The notes: generated by a model not told the origin, from the sequence alone. 18,793 bases of DNA from DASXMX01 sp036794395 (GCA_036794395.1 DAIRGS010000135.1:1-18793); one strand, 5' to 3'; positions 7,596 through 15,196 are shown, counted from the stretch's first letter. Numbers and translations are program-made.

Positions 7596-8087
7596 ATGCA
7601 CCCCCAAATCATCGGGTGGGGCTTCGCCACTGCGTTGCTGGCCGGTTGCGCCACTGAAAGACCGGCACGCCTTGCAACGGACAATGACCCCACCAACCCG
7701 AACGCTCCGGAAGCGCCGATCCAACAGGCATTTGCTTTCTCGGGCTCGCCCTCGGCCGACGAAACCAATGTTGCACCTCCCATGGAGTCGTCCATGCCCG
7801 GGATGAAACACGACATGGGCGGCATGACCGGCATGAAACACGACATGTCAAACATGAGTCCTGGCGCGCCGCCAACCATGCCAGGGATGTCACGCCATGA
7901 GATGCCGATGGACGCGCCCGCAACGGCGCCCGCCGAAACACAACCCGCCGGCACGGAGGGAGCATTGGCTCCTTTTACTTGCACGATGCACCCCCAGGTC
8001 CTTTCGACTCAACCGGGCAAGTGCCCCATCTGCGGCATGAAGCTCGTGAAGAAAGCCGCACCGACACCAGGGAGGGACAACAAGTGA
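7596..8087 (+). CDS. Met-rich lipoprotein with C-terminal heavy-metal-binding domain
   Basis: A 163-residue lipoprotein. ATG 7596 gives a good signal peptide with lipobox LLAGC (Cys18); the longer open frame from 7503 has a non-signal N-terminus and is not used. The middle is a Met/His-rich string with repeated GMKHDM and MPGM units, as in copper-binding proteins such as PcoE/CopA repeats. Residues 127-152 carry the HMBD (heavy-metal-binding domain) pattern: FTCTMHPQV, PGKCPICGMKLVKK, with Cys129, Met131, His132, Cys143, Cys146 and Met148. A close copy of this domain ends the multicopper oxidase downstream. Its stop overlaps the next start as GTGA. Likely role: periplasmic copper buffering and delivery. 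Confidence 0.87.
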   Translation: MHPQIIGWGFATALLAGCATERPARLATDNDPTNPNAPEAPIQQAFAFSGSPSADETNVAPPMESSMPGMKHDMGGMTGMKHDMSNMSPGAPPTMPGMSRHEMPMDAPATAPAETQPAGTEGALAPFTCTMHPQVLSTQPGKCPICGMKLVKKAAPTPGRDNK

Positions 8088-9550
8088 TTACACAAGGGAA
8101 GGCTTTAGTTACCCTCGCAGTGTCCGTTCTGGTTGGCGGCTGCGCGACTGTGCCCAGAGAGGCTGGTTTCAGCCACGTGCAGGACGTCGTGGCCCAGCGC
8201 ACCGGTTACCTGATTCAGTGGCGCGGAAATACCTCTCAAGACGCCGAGGTGAATTCAGCGGTGCGCGCCTTATTGGCGCGGGAAATAAGCGCTGACGAGA
8301 CGGTACAAATTGCTCTGCTCAACAATCGCCACCTTCTTGTGACATTTGAAGATTTGGGTGTCGCCCAGGCCGATCTCGTGCAGGCGGGGCTTCTCAAGAA
8401 CCCTGTTTTCGCCGCGAGTTGGAGATTCCCCGATAAGGCTCCATTCGGCACAAACTCCGAATATTCCGTGACGCAGGATTTTCTCGACCTCTTTGTCCTT
8501 CCACTCCGAAAGCGTGTGGCCGCGAACCAATTCGAGAGTACGAAGCTCGCGGTCGCACACGAGGTTCTTCAACTCGCGGCTGACGTCAAGTCCGCTTACT
8601 ACACGCTCCAGGCGCGGCAGCAGTTGCTGACTCGCTTGCGCTTGATTGTCGAGTTGAACCAGACTGCCGCCGAACTGGCCGAGCGTCAACACGAGGCTGG
8701 AACACTGAATGATCTCGGGCTGGCGAGCCAGCAGGCGATTTACGACCAGTCGAAAGTTGACGTGGCCCAAGCCGATGCTCGGTTGGTTTCGGACCGAGAA
8801 CGGCTGAACCGCCTGCTAGGCCTTTGGGGAGAGCAGACCACTTGGAAGATCGCAAATCATCTTCCGGATATTCCGCGGGAAGAAATTCCCATCGAGCACT
8901 TGGAGTCGGCTGCGATGCGTCAGCGGTTGGACTTGGCCGCGACTCGGGTGCAGTTGGCGACGCTCGCGCAGGTCCTTGCCGTCACCGATGCCTATCGCTA
9001 CTTCGCGGCGGTGGAAGTGGGCGTTGATACGGAGCGCGATCCCGGCGGGCAGCACGTGACCGGTCCGACGCTGAGCTTGCAAATTCCCATCTTTGACCAG
9101 GGACAGGCCCAAATCGCCAAGGTGCAGGCCCAGTTCCGGCAATTCCAGCGTCGGTTCGAGGCCATGGCGATCGACGTGCGTTCGGAGGTTCGCGAGGCAC
9201 GTGACCATTTGCTGGCCGAGCGAAACTTGGCGGGCTTCTACAAGGTTCTCCTGCCCGAACGCATGCGGATTCTGAACCTCACCCTTCAGCAATACAACGG
9301 CATGTTCAAGGGTTCCTACGACCTCCTTCTCGCCAAGCAAACCGAGGTTGCGACCGAACAGGCATACATTGATGCATGGCGCGACTACTGGATTGCGCGA
9401 ACCGAACTGGAACGAGCGGTTGGGGGCAAGCTCCCTTCGGCACTTTCGGGCACGACCCAACCCTCGGTCCCCACGACACGGCCGGCTTCGTCGCCGGTGA
9501 AACCTGACGGCGCGAGTCCCATGAACGACGATCACATGCACGGAATGTAA
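8084..9550 (+). CDS. TolC/CusC-family outer-membrane efflux lipoprotein
   Basis: A 488-residue outer-membrane channel component. GTG 8084 is chosen because it overlaps the previous stop (GTGA), has GGAGG eight bases upstream, and begins a lipoprotein signal peptide ending VLVGGC (Cys20). Two OEP repeats of long helices follow, including AHEVLQLAADVKSAYYTLQARQ with LNDLGLASQQAIYDQ, and QAQIAKVQAQFRQFQRRFEA with YNGMFKGSYDLLLAKQ; GPTLSLQIPIFDQGQ is the typical strand after the second helix pair. The C-terminus ends in a Pro/Thr-rich linker and MNDDHMHGM, a metal-ligand tail unusual for TolC proteins. No RND pump (CusA) or periplasmic adaptor (CusB) gene is adjacent, so its transport partner is either elsewhere or different. 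Confidence 0.92.
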   Translation: MITQGKALVTLAVSVLVGGCATVPREAGFSHVQDVVAQRTGYLIQWRGNTSQDAEVNSAVRALLAREISADETVQIALLNNRHLLVTFEDLGVAQADLVQAGLLKNPVFAASWRFPDKAPFGTNSEYSVTQDFLDLFVLPLRKRVAANQFESTKLAVAHEVLQLAADVKSAYYTLQARQQLLTRLRLIVELNQTAAELAERQHEAGTLNDLGLASQQAIYDQSKVDVAQADARLVSDRERLNRLLGLWGEQTTWKIANHLPDIPREEIPIEHLESAAMRQRLDLAATRVQLATLAQVLAVTDAYRYFAAVEVGVDTERDPGGQHVTGPTLSLQIPIFDQGQAQIAKVQAQFRQFQRRFEAMAIDVRSEVREARDHLLAERNLAGFYKVLLPERMRILNLTLQQYNGMFKGSYDLLLAKQTEVATEQAYIDAWRDYWIARTELERAVGGKLPSALSGTTQPSVPTTRPASSPVKPDGASPMNDDHMHGM

Positions 9551-9561
9551 GGAGCACAATC

Positions 9562-11012
9562 ATGATGACAAGACGTAAACTGATGATCTCCGGGGCCGCA
9601 GCCGCAGCCGCTGGGTCGAACCTGTTGGGACTCGGTGCGCTCGCCGCCGGAAACGATCCGGCAGCGAGCCAGCGATCCCCCGAAGGATCTCCCCAAAGTC
9701 CTAATGGCAGTACCCGTAATGGTCCGAGCTCGAAGCCGTCGGGTAATGCATCCGAGGTGGGGATCTACACGCCTGTGGTAACGCCAAACGGTGAAACCCT
9801 TCCCTACGAAATGGACGGTAGCGTGAAGGTGTTTCGGCTAGTCGCAGAGCCCGTTAAGCGCGAGTTCGCACCGGGGATGATCGTGAATTGCTGGGGGTAT
9901 AACGGCCAGACGCCCGGTCCGACCATCGAAGCGGTCGAGGGAGACCACGTAAGGATATTCGTTACCAACCGACTTCCTGAGCCGACGAGCGTCCACTGGC
10001 ACGGCGTGATCCTGCCTAACGGAATGGATGGCGTGGCGGGAGTCACTCAACCGCACATTCAGCCGGGCGAAACCTACCGGTACGAGTTCACGCTCAAGCA
10101 GCACGGTACGCAAATGTACCATCCTCATTCTGATGAGATGACGCAGATGGCGATGGGCATGGAAGGCTTTTTCGTCATTCATCCGAAGAACCCCGACCGC
10201 AAGATCGATCGCGACTTCTGTATCTTCCTCCAGGAGTGGTTCGTCGAGCCGGGGTCGGCCACGCCCAATCCGATGGTCATGACAGACTTCAATCTCTTTA
10301 CTTTCAACAGCCGAGTGTGGCCCGGCACCGCGCCCCTGATCGTAAGAACGGGACAGCGCGTGCGAGTCCGATTGGCAAACCTCAGTATGGATAGCCACCC
10401 GATCCACTTCCACGGCCATTCGGGATGGCAAACCGGTACCGACGGCGGCCCGATTCCAAAATCCGCATGGTGGCCTGCGACGACGATTAACGTGCCGCCG
10501 GGCACCACGCGCGATGTCGAGTTCGTCGCCGACAACCCCGGCGATTGGGCGTTTCACTGTCATAAGAACCACCACACNNNNNNNNNNCCATGAACGCGAT
10601 GGCACACGATATCCCGAACATGATCGGCGTAAATCAAAAGGACGTAACCGCGAAGATGCGAAAGTTCGTGTCCGGCTACATGCCGATGGGTACGAACGGC
10701 ATGGGGGAAATGGGCGAGATGCAGATGCAGCTTCCGAAAAATACCTTGCCGATGATGACCGGCGATGGACAGTTCGGCCCCATCGAAATGGGGGGCATGT
10801 TCACGATCCTCAAAGTCCGAGACGGCATCACGAGCTACGAGGACCCCGGATGGTACAAAAATCCGCCCGGAACAGTTGCCGAGGCAGTAGTCGGCGCCGC
10901 GGCGAGAGTACCGACACCCACCTTGTATACCTGTGTAATGCATCCGGAAGTGGTTTCCGACAAGCCGGGGAAGTGCCCGAAATGCGGCATGACGCTGGTG
11001 GTCAAGAAATGA
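9562..11012 (+). CDS. Tat-exported multicopper oxidase with C-terminal heavy-metal-binding domain
   Basis: Periplasmic cuproxidase/laccase-type enzyme that likely oxidises Cu(I) to Cu(II). The N-terminus has a Tat signal (RRKLM, residues 4-8). All four copper motifs are present: HWHG (145-148), YHPH (186-189), HPIHFHGH (from 279) and HCHKNHH (332-338). A Met-rich stretch (YMPMGTNGMGEMGEMQMQ) follows, and the C-terminus is an HMBD: YTCVMHPEV ... PGKCPKCGM. The gene is interrupted by 10 Ns at 10578-10587, which put the two halves in different frames. If the join is CACCACACCATGAACGCG (the Ns replaced by minus one base), the frame is continuous, giving 479 residues and the canonical HCH-x3-H-x4-M. 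AGGAG lies seven bases before ATG 9562. Confidence 0.93.
10578..10587. other. Scaffold gap of 10 Ns
   Basis: Ten unknown bases inside the multicopper oxidase gene. The round length and the family-based argument given in the findings indicate that this is a default scaffolding placeholder and that the flanking contigs abut or overlap by one base. Confidence 0.95.
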
Positions 11013-11185
11013 AGCTCGCTCGTGGTTACGAGGACAGTGCAGTAAACGCAAAGTCAGAGGTTCGGCGGCATTTGACTCGCCTGGGCTCTGGGTTCGGTCG
11101 CACAGAAAAGACAAGTGACGGATGAGTGTTCATCCGCAAGATAACGCCGACCGCATTTCGCGGCGGCACATTTCGGAGGTCAGTT

Positions 11186-11689
11186 ATGAACCGTATTGGA
11201 ATGTTGATGGGCGGCGCATTGATTGTGGCGGGTTTGAGTGTCGGCGCGTTTGCCCACGACCCGCCGGATGGTCACGCCGGACACAAGGAGAGCACGGAAG
11301 GGAAGAAGGTGACGGTGCAGGGCGAACTGATCGACACGGCCTGCTTCGTCACCAGTGATGGAGACGCCAAGGGCAAGGGGCATGCTGATTGCGCCAAAAA
11401 GTGCATGGCCAGCGGCATCCCGGCCGGCATCCTCCCGGAAGGCAGCAAGGACAGCGACGCGGTCATGTTCCTGCTCACGAGCCCCACGGCGTTAGCGCCC
11501 TACGCCGGGCAGACCATCAAGGTCGAAGGTACAGCGTATGCCGACAAGCACTCGATTGACGTGCAGAAGCTGTACGTCAAACAGGGCGAACAGTGGAAGG
11601 AAGTGATGCTCATGGACGAACACCACAAGATGGGCGGCGGCTCGACCGCGGCCCATGAGGGCCACACGGCGGGCGGCGCCGGGAAGTAG
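11186..11689 (+). CDS. Exported three-cysteine protein of the copper island, function unknown
   Basis: A 167-residue periplasmic protein. ATG 11186 is fixed by GGAGGT five bases upstream and by the signal peptide that follows (MNRIGMLMGGALIVAGLSVGAFA, cleavage after residue 23). The mature protein starts HDPPDGHAGH and ends HHKMGGGSTAAHEGHTAGG, both rich in His. The core has Cys53 (ELIDTACF), His66, Cys69 and Cys73 (HADCAKKC), then strands FLLTSPTALAPYAGQTIKVEGTAY and IDVQKLYVKQGEQWKEV. The strand pattern suggests a small beta-barrel (OB-like) domain with a Cys/His metal or redox site. I do not recognise a named family. It follows the multicopper oxidase after 173 bases and is followed by a hairpin. 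Confidence 0.85.
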   Translation: MNRIGMLMGGALIVAGLSVGAFAHDPPDGHAGHKESTEGKKVTVQGELIDTACFVTSDGDAKGKGHADCAKKCMASGIPAGILPEGSKDSDAVMFLLTSPTALAPYAGQTIKVEGTAYADKHSIDVQKLYVKQGEQWKEVMLMDEHHKMGGGSTAAHEGHTAGGAGK

Positions 11690-11706
11690 TTGATCCGCGC
11701 TGAGAA

Positions 11707-11737
11707 TGCCCGTGCCGCTTCGGAGGCGGCACGGGCA
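11707..11737 (+). terminator. Strong intercistronic hairpin
   Basis: A perfect 12-bp stem TGCCCGTGCCGC / GCGGCACGGGCA with a 7-base loop TTCGGAG, placed 18 bases after the stop at 11689 and 30 bases before the DUF2231 start. It is followed by CTCTTCTTCG rather than a run of T, so it may be a weak terminator or an mRNA-stabilising element that divides the copper island into two expression units. Confidence 0.5.
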
Positions 11738-11767
11738 CATGCGCTCTTCTTCGCTACGAGGCACACA

Positions 11768-12382
11768 ATGCTCTCATCCCAATTGCAATTCGTACTCGCC
11801 GATCTCGCGAGCAGCGTGAAGGATCTCGTCCAGCACCACAAACTACACCCCGTACTGGTCAATTTCACGGCGGCCCTGGTTCCAATTTCCTTCGCGAGCG
11901 ATGTCTTGGGCCGGTTGTTTCGACGTGAGTCGCTCCGCGATACCGCCTGGTGGACGCTCTGCTTTGCCGCGGCAATCACGCCGCTCACCGTCGTTGCGGG
12001 ATGGCTCTTCTGGATGCCCGACGATGTGGGCGTCAGAAACATGACGATCCACAAGTGGCTTGGCAGTGCGTTGGCACTCGTATTCGTGGCGCTCGCCTTT
12101 TGGCGCTGGCACTTCTATCGCTCCGACCGGTGGCCCCATTGGTCGTACCTCGCCACAACGTTCCTGATCGTGGGAGCGCTCGCGTTTCAAGGGAACCTTG
12201 GTGGCGAGCAAAGCTTCGGTTCGATGGAGCAGCCGACGAAAACCGAGCGCGAGGATCACGCCACCGGGCAGCACGATATGTCGCAGCATTCCCACTGGGA
12301 CGCGACCTCACAACCCGATGGGATGGACCACGGAAAGATGCTCAACTGGCAGGACCACATCGAGGCAAAGGATTCAAAATGA
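11768..12382 (+). CDS. DUF2231-type membrane protein with His/Met-rich tail
   Basis: A 204-residue inner-membrane protein with four predicted helices: LHPVLVNFTAALVPISFASDV, TLCFAAAITPLTVVAGWLF, HKWLGSALALVFVALAFW and SYLATTFLIVGALAF. HHKLHP (residues 23-28) with the following small-residue helix is the hallmark of DUF2231 proteins. Several His residues (23, 24, 27, IHKW, WHF) sit near membrane edges and could bind heme or copper; this is inference. The tail from about residue 155 is a hydrophilic His/Met string (DHATGQHDMSQHSHW ... MDHGKM). The stop overlaps the Rieske start as ATGA, so the products are probably made together. ATG 11768 is preferred because upstream in-frame sequence is the hairpin region. 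Confidence 0.87.
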   Translation: MLSSQLQFVLADLASSVKDLVQHHKLHPVLVNFTAALVPISFASDVLGRLFRRESLRDTAWWTLCFAAAITPLTVVAGWLFWMPDDVGVRNMTIHKWLGSALALVFVALAFWRWHFYRSDRWPHWSYLATTFLIVGALAFQGNLGGEQSFGSMEQPTKTEREDHATGQHDMSQHSHWDATSQPDGMDHGKMLNWQDHIEAKDSK

Positions 12383-12852
12383 AGGTATCTCGGAGGCAGT
12401 TCGCAGCTTTAACGGCCGCCGTCGCGGCCGGAGTCGGAACTCGATGCATCTTTGCCGCTCCGGGTTCTGCCCAAGCGTTGGCCGGCCCTGAGAAAGAATC
12501 AGCCGATTCACCGCCCACTAAGGGCGAGATTCTGGATGCCGGAGTCCTTGGCGATTACTCGGCAGACGATGTCTATGACAAGTTCCGCGGCGACGGTTTT
12601 TTTATCATTCGCCGCGGCAGGCAAATTACCGCGCTGTCCTCGATCTGCACACATAAGGGCTGCAAGTTACGTGTGGCCGACGATCTATCCTTCTTCTGCA
12701 AATGCCACGGCTCAACTTTCGACAGGGACGGCCGCGTGACCAAAGGTCCGGCCAAAACGGATCTTCGGTTTTTGGCCGTGGCGCTCGATGACCAGAGCCA
12801 CATCCGGGTGAATCCCGACCGCTACGTGAATCCTTCTACGGGTTCAAAATGA
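12379..12852 (+). CDS. Tat-exported Rieske [2Fe-2S] protein
   Basis: A 157-residue periplasmic Rieske iron-sulfur protein. The N-terminus has a Tat motif (SRRQFAAL, from residue 4). The cluster motifs are CTHKGC (Cys90, His92, Cys95) and CKCHGS (Cys107, Cys109, His110). Cys90, His92, Cys107 and His110 are the expected ligands, and Cys95-Cys109 the expected disulfide of high-potential Rieske proteins. GRVTKGPAKTDLRFLAVAL is the usual end of the fold. No cytochrome b or c1 gene is nearby, so it is not from a bc1 complex. ATGA overlap on both sides ties it to DUF2231 and the Cu ATPase. AAAGGA lies seven bases before ATG 12379. The 3' end of this gene recurs at 14980-15051. Confidence 0.94.
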   Translation: MKVSRRQFAALTAAVAAGVGTRCIFAAPGSAQALAGPEKESADSPPTKGEILDAGVLGDYSADDVYDKFRGDGFFIIRRGRQITALSSICTHKGCKLRVADDLSFFCKCHGSTFDRDGRVTKGPAKTDLRFLAVALDDQSHIRVNPDRYVNPSTGSK

Positions 12853-14990
12853 GTTGGACAAGCGTTATTGCCGAGGGGCGCGAACCGAGGAAAAAGATGG
12901 GCGATCACGAACATGGCCATCCAGGCTCAGCCCCGCGCCACGGCAACCATTCAGGACATGGCGCGGGAATGTCGCACGACATGTCGGATCCGGCGATGGC
13001 TGCGTCGATGGAGGCCGAAATCCGCACCCGCTTCTGGGTGGCGCTGACCCTGTCCGCCCTTGTTGTACTTATCTCCCCAATGGGAGAAATGATCGGCATC
13101 CACTTGCCGCTTAGCGCCGCGGTTCGGTCATGGACTTTGTTGGCGCTCACGACGCCCATCGTCTTTTGGTGCGGATGGATCTTTGTGGCGGGCGCGTTTC
13201 ACTCCCTCGTTTCACGACGTCTGGACATGTCGGTGCTGATCGCCGTCGGAGTCCTCGCCGCTTATCTCGCCTCGGTTTACCTGACGCTCATTGGGTCAAA
13301 GGAGCTGTTCTACGAAGCGGCGGCGATGCTGGTGACGTTCGTGCTGTTCGGCCACTGGATGGAAATGAAATCCCGCCGCGGCAGCTCCGACGCGCTGAAC
13401 GCGCTTTTCAATCTGGTGCCGCCCATGGCCCGCGTCCTTCGGAATGACAAGGAGATGGAGGTACCGACGACTGAAGTCGGGCGGGGCGATGTAGTTGTTC
13501 TGAGGCCGGGAGATCGCGTGCCGGTCGATGGCGAGGTCGTCGAGGGCACAACGTCGATTGACGAATCCCTGGTGACGGGCGAAAGCATGCCCGTCGAGAA
13601 GAAACCGGGTGGCAAGGTCGTGGGCGGATCGGTCAATGGCGCGGGATCGGTGAAATTCAAAGCGACGGGAGTGGGAGAAGAGACCACGCTGGCGCGAATC
13701 GCCAAGCTTGTCGAGACAGCTCAGAATTCCAAGGCTCCTGGGCAGCGGCTGGCCGACAAGGCTGCCGCCTACCTGGTCGTTCTGGCAGTCGGGGCGGGGA
13801 TCGCGACATTTATCGGATGGCGCTGGGGTGGCGGCGTGCCGTTCGTCGCGGCCCTGACGTTCGCGATTTCAGCCGTCGTCATCGCTTGCCCCGATGCACT
13901 TGGATTGGCGACGCCTACCGCCGTCGCGGTCGGCACGGGTCTGGGCGCCAGACATAACATTCTCATCAAGGACGCCGCCACGCTTGAAGGCGCTTCGCGC
14001 ATCACTTCGGTGGCGTTCGACAAGACCGGTACGCTCACCGAGGGCAAACCGCGTGTTGTCGACGTCGTTACTGCCGCCGGAGTGAACGAAAACGACGCCT
14101 TGAAATTGCTGGCAGCGGCAGAACGAGGCTCAAGCCATCCTCTTGCGGCCGCAATTATTGACGAGGCCAAGCGCCGGAATATCAACGCCGACGTCAAGGT
14201 CGAAGTGTTCGAAAACGTGTCGGGTCACGGGCTCAGGGCGGTCATCGGCGGGAAGCGGGTGTTGGTCGGCAACGTCCGCTTCTTGCAAGATGAAGGCGCA
14301 GATCTCACCCCGGTGAGCGAAGGCGTGAATCGCCTGTTGAACGCGAGCCGTACTCTGATTCTACTCGGCGTGGACGGGAAGGCGGCGCTCGTGATCGGAG
14401 TGACCGACCCGATCAAACCCTCGGCAAAGCGCGCTGTGGCGGAGCTGCGCAAACTCGGGATCGAGACGGCGATGATTAGCGGCGACAATAAACCCGTCGC
14501 GGACGCGGTTGGGAAGGCGATCGGAATCGACCGCGTTTTCGCAGAGGTGCTTCCGCAGGACAAGGCCGAACATGTCAAGACGCTACAACGGGAGAAGAAA
14601 TTCGTGGCCATGGTGGGCGACGGCGTGAATGACGCTCCCGCCCTGGCCCAGGCCGACATTGGCATCGCCATCGGCGCGGGCACGGACGTGGCAATTGAGG
14701 CGGCAAAGATCGTCCTGATGAAATCCGATCCGCTCGACGTCGTCAACGCGATCATCTTGTCCAAGGCAACGGTGCGAAAGATGAAACAGAACCTGGTGTG
14801 GGCAACCGTTTATAACGTGTTGGCCATCCCGATCGCAGCGGGGGTTTTCTACCCGCTGTGGCATTGGTCGCTTCGTCCCGAGGTCTCCGCGCTGCTCATG
14901 TCCGCATCGTCGATCATCGTCGCCGTCAATGCCGTGATGCTGCGCCGTTCGGGGAAAACTTTGCTTGCCGCTGATCATGGCGCTCGATAA
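12849..14990 (+). CDS. P1B-type copper-transporting ATPase with CPD motif
   Basis: Inner-membrane heavy-metal pump, likely Cu(I) exporter, 713 residues. There is no HMA domain; the N-terminus is a His/Met string (GDHEHGH, HGNHSGHG, MSHDM). Key sites are TGES 243-246, the transmembrane-6 metal motif Cys347-Pro-Asp349 (CPD in place of the usual CPC or CPH), DKTGT from 391, SHP with His430, GDGVND 590-595, YN at 655-656 with Pro661 in helix 7, and MSASS 684-688 in helix 8. The YN and M-x2-SS residues are Cu(I)-type. ATG 12849 overlaps the Rieske stop (ATGA); ATG 12897 (MGDHEHGH) has GAGG six bases upstream and is a strong alternative start. The last codons lie in sequence derived from a second Rieske copy. 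Confidence 0.95.
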   Translation: MSWTSVIAEGREPRKKMGDHEHGHPGSAPRHGNHSGHGAGMSHDMSDPAMAASMEAEIRTRFWVALTLSALVVLISPMGEMIGIHLPLSAAVRSWTLLALTTPIVFWCGWIFVAGAFHSLVSRRLDMSVLIAVGVLAAYLASVYLTLIGSKELFYEAAAMLVTFVLFGHWMEMKSRRGSSDALNALFNLVPPMARVLRNDKEMEVPTTEVGRGDVVVLRPGDRVPVDGEVVEGTTSIDESLVTGESMPVEKKPGGKVVGGSVNGAGSVKFKATGVGEETTLARIAKLVETAQNSKAPGQRLADKAAAYLVVLAVGAGIATFIGWRWGGGVPFVAALTFAISAVVIACPDALGLATPTAVAVGTGLGARHNILIKDAATLEGASRITSVAFDKTGTLTEGKPRVVDVVTAAGVNENDALKLLAAAERGSSHPLAAAIIDEAKRRNINADVKVEVFENVSGHGLRAVIGGKRVLVGNVRFLQDEGADLTPVSEGVNRLLNASRTLILLGVDGKAALVIGVTDPIKPSAKRAVAELRKLGIETAMISGDNKPVADAVGKAIGIDRVFAEVLPQDKAEHVKTLQREKKFVAMVGDGVNDAPALAQADIGIAIGAGTDVAIEAAKIVLMKSDPLDVVNAIILSKATVRKMKQNLVWATVYNVLAIPIAAGVFYPLWHWSLRPEVSALLMSASSIIVAVNAVMLRRSGKTLLAADHGAR

Positions 14991-15051
14991 TCAGAGCCAC
15001 GTTTGGGTGAATCCCGACCGCTACGTGAATCCTTCCGCGACCATTAAATGA
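14980..15051 (+). pseudogene. 3' remnant of a second Rieske gene
   Basis: This stretch is 82% identical (60 of 73 bases) to the 3' end of the intact Rieske gene at 12781-12853, including a 30-base exact run (12806-12835 equals 15005-15034). In its own frame it still reads ALDNQSHVWVNPDRYVNPS then ATIK and TGA, closely matching the Rieske C-terminus (ALDDQSHIRVNPDRYVNPS). Nothing upstream of 14980 resembles Rieske; the homology starts inside the last codons of the ATPase gene in a different frame. The remnant lacks the cluster motifs and a start, so it cannot make a Rieske protein. Confidence 0.88.
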
Positions 15052-15196
15052 GAAATGTGCCCCTCGCCAACGCGCCGCCCATCGGCTAAGTTTGTGGGCC
15101 GGTTGGAACACGGTTCGATCTCGGATCGATGCCCTGGTCTACACATTTGGCGGACACGGAGCGTCTGGTACGCATCCATACGAGGGACTGAATCTT

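Noticed and set aside
10514..11125. An open frame crossing the N gap
   Set aside because: Its translation passes through unknown bases and differs from the conserved oxidase frames on both sides.
11119..11136. Short hairpin CGGATGA-GTGT-TCATCCG after the oxidase
   Set aside because: Only a 7-bp stem and no T-run follow; too weak to call a terminator.
15115..15129. Small dyad TCGATC-TCG-GATCGA upstream of the pyrophosphatase
   Set aside because: A 6-bp arm dyad with no promoter next to it; likely chance.
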